Assembly: GCF_003258515.1 (NCBI RefSeq)
Contig: NZ_QGEH01000001.1
Span: forward strand, 2,108,001 to 2,172,000
Source of the DNA: Marinobacter bohaiensis
Lineage (GTDB): Bacteria > Pseudomonadota > Gammaproteobacteria > Pseudomonadales > Oleiphilaceae
DNA length: 64,000 bases
Reading direction: 5' to 3'
Part shown: positions 1-8,733 of the stretch, piece after piece
Layout of the letters: every line of letters starts with the position of its first letter
How positions within the stretch are numbered: the stretch's first letter is position 1
Position numbers and translations under genes: made by a program
The notes under the pieces: model-generated
Told to the model about the DNA's origin: nothing
The model's input: only the letters and a program-made list of their open reading frames with translations
Database searches by the model: none

Positions 1-2
1 TC

Positions 3-1640
3 CTGCACAACCTGGTGGCGGATCTCGGGCTGTCGACGGGCGACAGTCCGTTCGATCCGCTGGCCGCCGACGCCTCGCCCTGGACGGGGCCGCGTCCTGA
101 CATCCTGGCGGATCTGGATGCGTCCCCGTGGCGCACCGGGGCCGATACCCGCGAACGCCTGGAATGGCTCGGGGAACGATTGATCGCCGATTACGTGCTG
201 GAGCCCGGCCCGCTGGAGGCACTGGCCCGCGACCTGCCGGACACCGCCGAGCAATGCCGTTACGCTCGCGACACGGTCTGGCAGGCGATCCAGCGCAGTG
301 CGGAACTGGAAATCCAGTCGCTGCTGGACGGCCTGTCCGGCGTTTTCGTGCCGCCGGGCCCGAGTGGCGCGCCCAGTCGCGGCCGGCTCGACACGCTGCC
401 CACCGGGCGCAATTTCTTCACGGTCGACAATCGCTCGATCCCGTCACCGGCGGCCTGGCGGCTGGGTGAGAAGTCCGCCCAGGCGTTCGTCGAGCGCTAC
501 CTGCAGGACAACGGCGACTTTCCGCGCCGCCTGGGGCTGTCGATCTGGGGCACGGCCACCATGCGCACCGGCGGCGACGACATCGCCCAGGCCCTGGCGC
601 TGATGGGCGTACGGCCGGTCTGGTCGCTGGGCTCCCAGCGGGTGATCGATGTGGAAGTGATCCCCACCATGCTGTTGCAGCGCCCCCGGGTGGACGTGAC
701 GCTGCGGGTGTCCGGTTTCTTCCGCGACGCCTTTCCCAACGTCATTCGCCTGTTCGACGCCGCCGTGCGCGCCGTGGCCGACTACGAGGAGCCGGGAGAG
801 GACAACACTGTGCGCCGGGCCATACAGGACCGGCAAGTCGAACTCCAGGGCCAGGGCATGGCCCCGGACGAGGCGTTCCGCCAGGCCAGCTACCGCGTGT
901 TCGGCAGCAGGCCGGGCGACTACGGCACCGGCCTCAACCGCCTGATCGACGGTCGTCAGTGGGACAGCGCCGACGATCTGGCCGAGGCCTACGTCAAGGC
1001 CGGCGCCTACGCCTACGGCCAGTCCGACGAAGCCGGCGTCGCCGCGCGGGACGCCTTCGAGCACCAGCTCGGTGGCTTGCAGGCGGTGATGCAGAACCAG
1101 GACAACCGCGAGCACGACATTCTCGACTCGAATACCTATTACGCTTTCCAGGGCGGCATGGCCAACGCCAGTCGCGCCCTGGGCGGCGAGGCGCCCGCGA
1201 TCTACCACGCCGACCACGCCAACCCGGCGAACCCGCGCATCCGCACATTGAACGAAGAACTCAACCGGGTGATCCGTTCGCGGGTGCTCAATCCCAAGTG
1301 GATCAACGCCATGCGCGAACACGGCTACAAGGGTGCGTTCGAAATGGCGGCAACGGTGGATTACCTGTTCGCCTACGACGCCACCACCGATCTGGTGGCC
1401 GATTACCAGTATGCCCAGGTCACCGATGCGCTGGTGCTGGACCCGGACAACCAGCGCTTCCTGCGCGATCACAATGCATCGGCGCTGGAGGAAATGGCCG
1501 AACGGCTGCTGGAAGCCACGCAGCGTGGTTTGTGGCAAGAGCCGGGGGAGCACGCCGAGAGACTGCAGGATCTGCTGCTGGAAATCGACGAATCCAAGGA
1601 AGGTGCCACAGCACCGGAGGCCGCGGGTCATGGTGGCTGA
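3..1640 (+). CDS. cobN: Cobaltochelatase subunit CobN, C-terminal part (gene starts before the window)
   Basis: The open frame enters from the left edge with no start, so only about the last 545 residues are present; full CobN proteins are usually over 1,200. CobN is the large subunit of the ATP-dependent aerobic cobaltochelatase (CobNST), which inserts cobalt into hydrogenobyrinic acid a,c-diamide in the cytoplasm. The visible part carries typical CobN/BchH-family stretches: 'TGRNFFTVDNRSIPSPAAW', 'LGLSIWGTATMRTGGDDIAQ' and 'RVDVTLRVSGFFRDAFPN'. The stop overlaps the cobG start by 11 bases, suggesting translational coupling. Recognition is from the conserved family sequence and from its place at the head of a cob operon. 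Confidence 0.95.
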   Translation: MHNLVADLGLSTGDSPFDPLAADASPWTGPRPDILADLDASPWRTGADTRERLEWLGERLIADYVLEPGPLEALARDLPDTAEQCRYARDTVWQAIQRSAELEIQSLLDGLSGVFVPPGPSGAPSRGRLDTLPTGRNFFTVDNRSIPSPAAWRLGEKSAQAFVERYLQDNGDFPRRLGLSIWGTATMRTGGDDIAQALALMGVRPVWSLGSQRVIDVEVIPTMLLQRPRVDVTLRVSGFFRDAFPNVIRLFDAAVRAVADYEEPGEDNTVRRAIQDRQVELQGQGMAPDEAFRQASYRVFGSRPGDYGTGLNRLIDGRQWDSADDLAEAYVKAGAYAYGQSDEAGVAARDAFEHQLGGLQAVMQNQDNREHDILDSNTYYAFQGGMANASRALGGEAPAIYHADHANPANPRIRTLNEELNRVIRSRVLNPKWINAMREHGYKGAFEMAATVDYLFAYDATTDLVADYQYAQVTDALVLDPDNQRFLRDHNASALEEMAERLLEATQRGLWQEPGEHAERLQDLLLEIDESKEGATAPEAAGHGG

Positions 1641-2781
1641 GGCACGCATCAAGGGCTGGTGCCCGGGGGGCTGGCGGCCGATGGCGTCCGGCGATGGCCT
1701 GCTGGTGCGAGTGCGGCCCTTCCACGGCCGGCTGACCCGAGACCAGGCGTTGGCGCTGTGTGACGCGGCGGACACCTACGGCTCCGGCCAGATCCAGTTG
1801 ACCAATCGCGCCAACCTGCAGCTGCGCGGCGTGTCCGAGTCGGACTGGCCGGCCTTGCTGGAGGCGCTGGCCGGGCATGAGCTGGTCGATCCGGATCAAG
1901 AGGCCGAGAGCCGCCGCAACCTGATCCTGGCGCCGGACTGGGAACCCGGCGACGACACGGATCGCGCCGGTGATGCGTTCATTGAACAGATGGCGAAGTT
2001 ACCGGCGCTGCCCGATAAGGTAGGATTCGCGCTCGATGCGGGACCCGCCCCCATTCTGGCAGACACTTCGGCCGACTTTCGCCTGGAGCGTACGGCCGAA
2101 GGCGCACTGATGGTGCGGGCGGACGGTTACGCACGGGGCCTGCCAGTCCCGGACGTGACCGAAGCCGTCACACAGCTGATCGCGCTGGCCCAGTGGTTCG
2201 TGGACAGCGGTGGCGCGGCTGCGGGGCGCATGTGCCGTCATCGGGCGCCGTTGCCGGACTGGGCGCGCCCGACGGTCAGCCCGGCGCCGGCTCGAACGCC
2301 GCTGGCGCTGGGAGCGTATCCCGCTGGGCAGGTTTACGGACTGCCGTTTGGACGAACCCAGACCACTGAGCTGCGCGCAGCCCTGGCTCCGGCGTCGGTC
2401 ACCGGCGTGCGGGTGACGCCCTGGCGCCGACTGCTGGTGGAAGGCGTCGAGCCGGGACTCATTCCGGGGCTGCTGAGCGATCACCGCGACCCGCGCCTGA
2501 GCGTGGACGCCTGCCCCGGCGCCCCGGCCTGCGAACAGGCCCACGTGGCCACTGAAGCGCTCGCGGAGCGCCTGAGCGGGCGTGTCCGGGGCAACCTGCA
2601 CGTCTCCGGCTGCGACAAGGGCTGCGCCCGCCGCCAACCGGCGGAGGTCTGCCTGCGTGGGCGGGAAGGGCGCTTTGATGTGATTTTGAACGGTCGGGCC
2701 GACGGCGAACCCGCTGCGGTCGGCCTGAGCGAAGACGACGTTATTGAATATCTGGAGAACAGGAATGCCTCACGTCTATGA
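1630..2781 (+). CDS. cobG: Precorrin-3B synthase CobG
   Basis: CobG is the oxygen-dependent monooxygenase of the aerobic cobalamin route, converting precorrin-3A to precorrin-3B. It belongs to the nitrite/sulfite reductase-like iron-sulfur family. Visible marks are 'YGSGQIQLTNRANLQLRG' near the N-terminus, characteristic of that fold, and a C-terminal cysteine set 'DACPGAPAC' and 'HVSGCDKGCARR' suited to bind a 4Fe-4S cluster. The frame is open further upstream, but the ATG at 1630 (MVAEARIKGWCPGGW...) gives a normal 383-residue protein and overlaps only the cobN tail. Its presence marks the pathway as the aerobic one. Confidence 0.93.
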   Translation: MVAEARIKGWCPGGWRPMASGDGLLVRVRPFHGRLTRDQALALCDAADTYGSGQIQLTNRANLQLRGVSESDWPALLEALAGHELVDPDQEAESRRNLILAPDWEPGDDTDRAGDAFIEQMAKLPALPDKVGFALDAGPAPILADTSADFRLERTAEGALMVRADGYARGLPVPDVTEAVTQLIALAQWFVDSGGAAAGRMCRHRAPLPDWARPTVSPAPARTPLALGAYPAGQVYGLPFGRTQTTELRAALAPASVTGVRVTPWRRLLVEGVEPGLIPGLLSDHRDPRLSVDACPGAPACEQAHVATEALAERLSGRVRGNLHVSGCDKGCARRQPAEVCLRGREGRFDVILNGRADGEPAAVGLSEDDVIEYLENRNASRL

Positions 2782-3394
2782 GACAGACGGCCCGGCCATC
2801 TACCGGGAGTCCTTTTCCATCATCCGGCGGGAGGCCGACCTGGAGCGGTTTTCGGAGGACGAAGAAACGGTGGCGGTGCGGATGATCCACGCCGCCGGCC
2901 TGGTGGAGCTCGCGCCCCACGTCCATTTCCGGGGCGACGCCGTCCAGCGTGCCCGGACCGCGCTGGAGCAGGGCGCGCCGATCCTGTGCGATGCTCGCAT
3001 GGTGTCCGAGGGCATTACCCGCAAGCGTCTGCCGGCGGACAACGACGTTATCTGCACCCTGCACGATGAACGGGTGCCGGGGCTAGCCAGGGAGATGCAG
3101 AACACCCGGTCGGCGGCGGCGCTGGAACTATGGCGTTCGTACCTTGAAGGCGCTGTGGTGGCCATCGGTAATGCGCCGACCGCGCTGTTTCACCTGCTCA
3201 ACATGCTGGAAGACCCGGACTGCCCGAGGCCGGCGGCGATCATCGGTTGCCCGGTGGGATTTGTGGGCGCTGCGGAGTCCAAGGAGGCCCTGTGGGAAAG
3301 CGACGTCGTACCCTGTTGCATCGTCCGTGGTCGCCTGGGCGGCAGCGCCGTCACCGTGGCTGCCATTAACGCCATCGCCAACCGAACGGAATGA
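2765..3394 (+). CDS. cobH: Precorrin-8X methylmutase CobH
   Basis: CobH moves the C-11 methyl group of precorrin-8X to C-12, giving hydrogenobyrinic acid. The 209-residue length fits the family. Typical features are 'YRESFSIIRREADL' at the start, 'DARMVSEGITR', 'IGNAPTALFHLLNMLE' and 'GCPVGFVGAAESKEAL'. The start at ATG 2765 is chosen over an in-frame ATG 21 bases upstream because it matches the usual CobH N-terminus. It overlaps the cobG end by 17 bases, and its own stop overlaps the cobI start in ATGA fashion, so the genes are probably translated together. Confidence 0.95.
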   Translation: MPHVYETDGPAIYRESFSIIRREADLERFSEDEETVAVRMIHAAGLVELAPHVHFRGDAVQRARTALEQGAPILCDARMVSEGITRKRLPADNDVICTLHDERVPGLAREMQNTRSAAALELWRSYLEGAVVAIGNAPTALFHLLNMLEDPDCPRPAAIIGCPVGFVGAAESKEALWESDVVPCCIVRGRLGGSAVTVAAINAIANRTE

Positions 3395-4116
3395 CCATGG
3401 GAACCATCTACGGCGTAGGATTGGGCCCGGGTGCCCAGGACCTGATGAGCGTGCGGTCGGATCGCCTGATCCGGCAGGCCTCCCATGTGGCGTATTTCCG
3501 CAAGAAGGGCCGCACCGGCCACGCGCGCAGCATCGTCGAGGGCATGCTGAGCGCCGACGCCGTCGAGCTGCCGATGGAATACCCGGTCACCACCGAGATT
3601 CCGTTCGACGACCCACGCTACAACGAGCTGTTGTCGAACTTCTACGAGGGCAGCGTCGCCCAGTTGATCGAAATTGCCCGGGCCGGACACGACGTGGTGG
3701 TCCTGTGCGAGGGCGACCCGTTTTTCTACGGCTCGTTCATGCACCTCTACACCCGTTTGCGGGACGTCGTACCGGTATCGGTGGTGCCCGGAATCACCGG
3801 CATGTCCGCCGCCTGGACCGCCACCGGGCAGCCGATCACCTGGGGCGATGACGTTTTGACCGTCGCCATGGGAACGCTGCCGGAGGACACCCTGGCCGAG
3901 CGCATCGCCCGGACCGACGCGCTGGTGGTGATGAAGATCGGTCGCAACCTGGCCAAGGTCCGGCGGGCGCTGGCCCAGGCGGGCCGCGAGGCGGACGCCT
4001 GGCTGATTGAGTACGCGGCCATGTCGAAGGAACGGGTGATCCCGTTCGCGGAGGCGGGCGACAGCGCGCCGTATTTCTCCATCCTGGTGATTCACGGCAA
4101 CGGGAGACGGCCATGA
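3391..4116 (+). CDS. cobI: Precorrin-2 C20-methyltransferase CobI
   Basis: This is an SAM-dependent tetrapyrrole methylase that methylates precorrin-2 at C-20 to give precorrin-3A. The N-terminal 'GTIYGVGLGPGAQDLMSVRS' is the family's glycine-rich start, and 'VVLCEGDPFFYGSFMHLY' is the conserved GDP-type methylase motif of the CobI/CbiL branch. 'VVPGITGMSAAW' follows in the usual place. It is 241 residues long, as expected. The start overlaps the cobH stop by 4 bases (ATGA). Confidence 0.95.
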   Translation: MTMGTIYGVGLGPGAQDLMSVRSDRLIRQASHVAYFRKKGRTGHARSIVEGMLSADAVELPMEYPVTTEIPFDDPRYNELLSNFYEGSVAQLIEIARAGHDVVVLCEGDPFFYGSFMHLYTRLRDVVPVSVVPGITGMSAAWTATGQPITWGDDVLTVAMGTLPEDTLAERIARTDALVVMKIGRNLAKVRRALAQAGREADAWLIEYAAMSKERVIPFAEAGDSAPYFSILVIHGNGRRP

Positions 4117-4862
4117 GCGGTTCGCTGGTCATCGCCGGGCTGGGGCCAGGCGCCGAGGCGTTGGTGACGCCGGAAGTGTCGGCCGCGCTTGCCGAGGCCA
4201 CGGATGTGGTCGGGTACGTGCCGTACGTGGAGCGTGTCGCGTCGCGCCCGGGGCTGGTGCGTCACGGTTCCGACAATCGTGAGGAAATCCGCCGCGCCGA
4301 ACACGCCCTGCAGATGGCCACCGACGGTCACCGCGTGGTGGTGGTGTCGTCCGGCGACCCCGGCGTCTTTGCCATGGCCGCGGCCCTTTTCGAGGCGGTG
4401 GAGCAGGGCGATGCCGCCTGGCGCGACCTGGATATCCGGGTGCTGCCGGGGGTTTCCGCCATGCTGGCCGCCAGTGCCCGCGCCGGTGCGCCCCTGGGCC
4501 ACGATTTTTGCTGCATCAACCTGTCGGACAACCTCAAGCCCTGGTCACTGATCGAAAAGCGGCTGCGCCTGGCCGCCGAAGCGGATTTCGCCATGGCGTT
4601 CTATAACCCGCGATCGAAATCGCGCCCGGAAGGCTTCGTGCGGACGCTGGAGATTCTGCGCCAGAGCTGCGAGCCGGAGCGACTGATCGTGTTCGCCCGG
4701 GCCGTCTCGACGCCGGACGAGCACATCCGGGTGACCACGCTCGCCGAGGCCACGCCGGAGATGGCGGACATGCGCACGTTGGTGATCGTGGGGTCCAGTC
4801 AGACCCGGCGGATCGAGCGCGACGGCGCGGCGCTGGTCTACACGCCGAGGTCGGTGTCGTGA
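4113..4862 (+). CDS. cobJ: Precorrin-3B C17-methyltransferase CobJ
   Basis: CobJ performs ring contraction with C-17 methylation, making precorrin-4. Motifs seen are 'LVIAGLGPGAEALVTPE' at the N-terminus, 'GYVPYVERV', 'VVVSSGDPGVFAMAAALFEA' and 'FAMAFYNPRSKSRPEGF', the last being diagnostic for CobJ/CbiH. It has 249 residues, overlaps cobI by 4 bases, and its 3' end overlaps the 3' end of the oppositely transcribed cobK by 25 bases. Confidence 0.95.
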   Translation: MSGSLVIAGLGPGAEALVTPEVSAALAEATDVVGYVPYVERVASRPGLVRHGSDNREEIRRAEHALQMATDGHRVVVVSSGDPGVFAMAAALFEAVEQGDAAWRDLDIRVLPGVSAMLAASARAGAPLGHDFCCINLSDNLKPWSLIEKRLRLAAEADFAMAFYNPRSKSRPEGFVRTLEILRQSCEPERLIVFARAVSTPDEHIRVTTLAEATPEMADMRTLVIVGSSQTRRIERDGAALVYTPRSVS

Positions 4863-5584
4863 GCCAGCCAGTCCAGCACGGCGTCGATACGGTGGGCTTC
4901 GCGGCGGGCCGGCAGCTCTGGGCGGTCGATCATCAGCACCGGGATACCGAGCTCGCGGGCAGCGACGATCTTGGAAGCCGCGCCGCTGCCACCGGCGTTC
5001 TTGCACACAACGCGCTCGATACGGTGATCACGCAGCAGCACCCGGTCATTTGCGACGGTGAACGGTCCGCGGTCCACGGTGACTGTGTGACGGGGCAGCG
5101 GCGGTTGCGCGTCCGGCTGGTCCACCAGTCGCAGCAGGTAATGGTGCTGGGGCTGACCGAGGAAAGCGTCGAGGTGCATACGGCCAATCGCCAGCATGAC
5201 GCGTTGCGCCGGCCCGGCCAGGGCCTCGACGGCCGCCGGGATATCGGCCGCGTGCGCCCAGTTGTCACCGGGCTCCGGCGTCCAGGGCGGACGTGTGAGG
5301 GCGATCAGATGGACTCCACTGTCGCGAGCTGCCGCAACGGCGTTGAGGCTCATCTGCCGGGCGAAAGGATGGGTTGCGTCCACCAGGTGAGAAAAGCCAC
5401 CCGCGCGCAGGTAGCGCGCCAGGCCGGCGGCACCGCCGATGCCGCCCACGCGGGTGGGGATCGGCTGTTCGCGGGGCGCGGCCACCCGGCCGGCGTAGCT
5501 GAATTCAGCAGGAATGGAACGCTCGGCAAGGGCACTCGCCAGGGCGCTGGCTTCGGTGGTGCCTCCCAGAATCAGGACTTTCAT
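4838..5584 (-). CDS. cobK: Precorrin-6A reductase CobK, on the opposite strand inside the cob operon
   Basis: CobK reduces precorrin-6A to precorrin-6B (dihydro-precorrin-6) with NADPH. The 248-residue protein starts 'MKVLILGGTTEASALASAL', a typical CobK nucleotide-binding start, and carries 'LVDATHPFARQMSLNA' and 'VVCKNAGGSGAASKI' (the family's K-N-S/A-G-G motif). It is reversed relative to all neighbours. Its end overlaps cobJ tail-to-tail, and its ATG (5584-5582) overlaps the possible cobL ATG at 5583 on the other strand. The ribosome-binding region of each gene therefore lies in the coding sequence of the other. Confidence 0.93.
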   Translation of the reverse strand: MKVLILGGTTEASALASALAERSIPAEFSYAGRVAAPREQPIPTRVGGIGGAAGLARYLRAGGFSHLVDATHPFARQMSLNAVAAARDSGVHLIALTRPPWTPEPGDNWAHAADIPAAVEALAGPAQRVMLAIGRMHLDAFLGQPQHHYLLRLVDQPDAQPPLPRHTVTVDRGPFTVANDRVLLRDHRIERVVCKNAGGSGAASKIVAARELGIPVLMIDRPELPARREAHRIDAVLDWLAHDTDLGV

Positions 5585-5585
5585 G

Positions 5586-6791
5586 ATGGCTGACGTGAAC
5601 GCTCCGTGGCTGACAGTCGTGGGCTGGGGCGAGAGTGGCACAAGCGGACTCTCAGCGGCAAGTCGCAACGCGCTGGAAGACGCCGACGTCGTGTTCGGCG
5701 CCAAGCGCCACCTGCGGCTACTGCCCGAATTGAAAGCGAGCGTGCGGGAGTGGCCGGTCCCGTTTGCCGACGGGATTCCGCAACTGCTGGCCGAGCGGGG
5801 CGGGCGAGTCGTCATGCTGGTGTCGGGCGATCCGTTCTGGTTTGGCGCCGGCACCACGCTGTCGAAGCACCTGGACCCGGCGGAATGGCGCGCCGAGCCG
5901 GCCCCGTCGACGTTCAGTCTGGCGGCGTCGCGTCTGGGCTGGGCGCTGGAAACCTGCCAGTGCCTGGGGCTGCACGCGAGGCCGCTGACGCGCATTCGCC
6001 CGTATCTGCAGCCCGGTCGTCGGCTGATCGTCCTGCTGCGTGATGGCGAGGCGGTGGCGGAACTGGCGAGACTTTTGGAACGGTACGGCTTCGCCGGGTC
6101 GACGCTGGCTGTCCTGGAAGCCCTGGGGGGTGATCAGGAACGCCATCGCACGCTGGCCGGTGCCGGGAGTCTACCCGACGACATCCGCCACCCGGTTGCG
6201 GTGGGCGTGGATGTGGCGGGCGAGGGGCCCGCATTGCCGCTGGTGCCGGGCCTGGCGGACGACTTCTTCGAGCACGATGGCCAGATCACCAAACAGGCGG
6301 TGCGCGCGGTGACCCTGTCGGCACTGGCGCCCCGGGCCGGTGAGCGGCTCTGGGACATCGGCACCGGCTCCGGCTCCATCGCCATCGAATGGCTGCTGGC
6401 GCATCCCGCCAACCAGGCGGTGGGCTTCGAGCGGTCGCCGGAACGGGCGGAGCGGGCCCGGCTTAACGCCCGGAACCTGGGCGTCGACTGGCTCGACGTT
6501 GCGCAAGGCGCCGCGCCCGAAGTACTGGTGGACCGTCCCGCGCCGGACGCCGTGTTTATTGGCGGTGGTCTGTCCCAAGAGCTGCTCGATACCCTGTGGC
6601 GGGTGTTGCCGACCGGTGTGCGTGTGGTCGCCAACGCGGTGACCCTGGAATCCGAAGCCCTGCTGGCTCAGTGGCAGCAAGAGCAGGGCGGCGAGCTGCT
6701 GCGGCTGGGATTGGCCGCCGCCGCGCCCATCGGCGGCCGACGGGGCTGGAAAGCCAGTTACCCCATCGTCCAGTGGCGCACCGTTCGATGA
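5586..6791 (+). CDS. cobL: Precorrin-6Y C5,15-methyltransferase (decarboxylating) CobL, CbiE-CbiT fusion
   Basis: CobL methylates C-5 and C-15 and decarboxylates the acetate side chain, producing precorrin-8X. Two domains are visible. The N-terminal CbiE-like tetrapyrrole methylase begins 'WLTVVGWGESG' and includes 'VVMLVSGDPFWFGAG'. A C-terminal CbiT-like Rossmann methyltransferase has the SAM motif 'LWDIGTGSGSIAIEWLL'. About 401 residues, normal for the fusion. ATG 5586 has AGGA eight bases upstream; ATG 5583 is an alternative. The longer open frame upstream lies inside cobK and is not needed. Confidence 0.94.
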   Translation: MADVNAPWLTVVGWGESGTSGLSAASRNALEDADVVFGAKRHLRLLPELKASVREWPVPFADGIPQLLAERGGRVVMLVSGDPFWFGAGTTLSKHLDPAEWRAEPAPSTFSLAASRLGWALETCQCLGLHARPLTRIRPYLQPGRRLIVLLRDGEAVAELARLLERYGFAGSTLAVLEALGGDQERHRTLAGAGSLPDDIRHPVAVGVDVAGEGPALPLVPGLADDFFEHDGQITKQAVRAVTLSALAPRAGERLWDIGTGSGSIAIEWLLAHPANQAVGFERSPERAERARLNARNLGVDWLDVAQGAAPEVLVDRPAPDAVFIGGGLSQELLDTLWRVLPTGVRVVANAVTLESEALLAQWQQEQGGELLRLGLAAAAPIGGRRGWKASYPIVQWRTVR

Positions 6792-7153
6792 ACGTGGCGG
6801 GCTTCGGTTTTCGTCGCGCTGCCCCGATGGAGTCACTGGCCGAGGCCCTGGCGCAAGTTCGTCAACGGCATGGCCCGGTTGACTGTCTGGCCGCGGCAGA
6901 GTCCATGTTGGCGGCGGTGCAGGGGCTGGCCGAGTCCGAAGGGCTGCGGGTGATCGCCGTGCCGGATGCGATGCTGGCGGATGCGACTACCCTGACCCAA
7001 TCGCCCCGCAGCCTGGAAACACGTGGCACCGGCAGTGTCGCCGAAGCGGTCGCCCTGCTGGCCGCCGGGCAGAACGCCAAATTACTGGGTCCCCGGGTGA
7101 TCTCGGAGGACCGGCAAGCCACCTGCGCGGTGGCCCAAGGAGACACTCCATGA
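6788..7153 (+). CDS. cobE: CobE, CbiG C-terminal-domain-like cobalamin biosynthesis protein
   Basis: A 121-residue protein of the CobE/CbiG C-terminal family, found in aerobic cob operons; its exact biochemical role is not well settled. '[19 protein letters not shown]' is the family's G-x-G/R-rich start and '[15 protein letters not shown]' its conserved middle. The ATG at 6788 overlaps the cobL stop as ATGA, and the stop region overlaps the cobM start. The larger in-frame opening upstream is a shadow of cobL. Confidence 0.85.
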   Translation: MNVAGFGFRRAAPMESLAEALAQVRQRHGPVDCLAAAESMLAAVQGLAESEGLRVIAVPDAMLADATTLTQSPRSLETRGTGSVAEAVALLAAGQNAKLLGPRVISEDRQATCAVAQGDTP

Positions 7154-7965
7154 CCGTACATTTTATTGGCGCCGGCCCCGGCGCGCCGGATCTGCTAACC
7201 CTGCGCGGCCGCGACCTGATCGCCGCCTGCCCGGTGTGCCTCTACGCCGGGTCGCTGGTGCCCGAAGACATCCTGGCGCATTGCCCGGCGGACGCCCGGA
7301 TCATCAATACCGCGCCCCTGTCGCTGGACGAGATCATCGACGAGATTCGCTGCGCCCACGACGCGGGGCAGGATGTGGCACGACTGCACTCCGGCGACCT
7401 GTCGGTCTGGTCCGCCCTGGGCGAACAGTTGCGTCGCCTGCGGGCACTCGACATTCCCTACGTCGTGACGCCGGGTGTGCCGTCCTTTGCCGCGGCGGCG
7501 GCCACGCTGGGCCAGGAGCTGACGCTGCCCGGCGTGGCCCAGTCCGTGGTGCTGACCCGTACACCAGGCCGAGCCAGCGCCATGCCGATGGGCGAGACCC
7601 TGGCCAACTTCGCCCGTACCGGCGCCACCCTGGCGATTCACCTGTCCATCCATAATCTGGAGCAGGTGGTGGCCGACCTCGCTCCGCATTACGGTGTCCA
7701 GTGTCCTGTGGCGATTGTCTGGCGCGCGAGCTGGCCGGACGAGCAGGTGGTGCGTTCCACGCTCTGCGAAGTGGCCGGGGCTTGGGATGCCGGTATGAAC
7801 CGCACCGCGCTGATTCTGGTCGGACCGGCCCTGGCCGCGGACGATTTTGTGGAGAGCGCCCTGTATTCCGCCGGCTATGACCGTCGCTTCCGTCCGCAAT
7901 CTTCGGACTCGCCGTTTGCCGGCACTGGTGCGGGCGGCGCCAACCCGCCAGAGGGCTCCGCATGA
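7150..7965 (+). CDS. cobM: Precorrin-4 C11-methyltransferase CobM
   Basis: An SAM-dependent tetrapyrrole methylase that methylates precorrin-4 at C-11, forming precorrin-5. It starts '[20 protein letters not shown]' and has '[17 protein letters not shown]', '[19 protein letters not shown]' and '[14 protein letters not shown]', all typical of CobM/CbiF. At 271 residues it is slightly long because of a Gly/Pro-rich tail. It overlaps cobE and cobF by 4 bases each. Confidence 0.95.
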   Translation: MTVHFIGAGPGAPDLLTLRGRDLIAACPVCLYAGSLVPEDILAHCPADARIINTAPLSLDEIIDEIRCAHDAGQDVARLHSGDLSVWSALGEQLRRLRALDIPYVVTPGVPSFAAAAATLGQELTLPGVAQSVVLTRTPGRASAMPMGETLANFARTGATLAIHLSIHNLEQVVADLAPHYGVQCPVAIVWRASWPDEQVVRSTLCEVAGAWDAGMNRTALILVGPALAADDFVESALYSAGYDRRFRPQSSDSPFAGTGAGGANPPEGSA

Positions 7966-8726
7966 TCCAGCTGTCCCTGATCGGCATCGGCACCGGCAAC
8001 CCGGATCACGTCACACTGGCGGCGGTAAAAGCCCTGAATCGGGCCGACCTGATCCTCCTGCCGCGCAAAGGGGAAGCCAAGTCGGATCTGGTGGATCTGC
8101 GGCGCCTGCTGTGCGATCAGTTGCTGGAAGCTTCTTCAGAGACGCGCATCGTCGAGTTCGACCTGCCCAGGCGTGACGGCGAGCGCGATTACCTGAGCGC
8201 CGTCGACGACTGGCATGCGGCCATCGCGGCTGTCTGGGGCCGTCTCATCGAACAGCACCTGCCGGACGGCGGTCGGGTGGGGATGCTGATCTGGGGCGAT
8301 CCGTCCCTTTACGACAGCAGCCTGCGCATCGCCGATCGCCTGCAATCAGGGCATGGAACGGTGGACGTGGAGGTGGTGCCGGGGATTACCAGTCTGCAGG
8401 TGCTGACCGCCGAACACCGCATCCCGCTCAACACCCTGGCGGAGCCGGTGCAGATTACGACTGGCCGACGTCTGCGGGAACGGGGCTGGCCGACGGATGC
8501 AGCGTCGGTAGCCGTGATGCTGGACAGCGGCGGGGCGTTCGAGTCCCTGCTTCCAGGAGAGGACCTGCACATCTGGTGGGGCGCCTACCTGGGGATGGAC
8601 AAGCAGTGCCTGATCGACGGGCCCCTGGCCGACGTCAGCGACGCTATCCTGACCCGCCGTGCCGCGTTACGCGAGCAGCACGGCTGGATCATGGACATCT
8701 ATCTGCTGGTGCGTCGTCCCGGCTGA
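7962..8726 (+). CDS. cobF: Precorrin-6A synthase (deacetylating) CobF
   Basis: CobF methylates precorrin-5 at C-1 with loss of the acetyl group, giving precorrin-6A; it is specific to the aerobic route. Marks are '[21 protein letters not shown]', '[20 protein letters not shown]', '[19 protein letters not shown]' and a C-terminal 'WWGAYLGM' segment. It has 254 residues and is the last gene of the operon; only 7 bases separate its stop from the end of the converging DUF2914 gene. Confidence 0.94.
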   Translation: MIQLSLIGIGTGNPDHVTLAAVKALNRADLILLPRKGEAKSDLVDLRRLLCDQLLEASSETRIVEFDLPRRDGERDYLSAVDDWHAAIAAVWGRLIEQHLPDGGRVGMLIWGDPSLYDSSLRIADRLQSGHGTVDVEVVPGITSLQVLTAEHRIPLNTLAEPVQITTGRRLRERGWPTDAASVAVMLDSGGAFESLLPGEDLHIWWGAYLGMDKQCLIDGPLADVSDAILTRRAALREQHGWIMDIYLLVRRPG

Positions 8727-8733
8727 CCGGAGC

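Noticed and set aside
444-1775. Long open frame on the minus strand across cobN
   Set aside because: It is the antisense shadow of a GC-rich gene, with His/Val/Gly-biased composition and no recognisable family.
1-8726. Cobalamin riboswitch for the cob operon
   Set aside because: The operon starts before the window, and no B12-box-like leader is present inside it.
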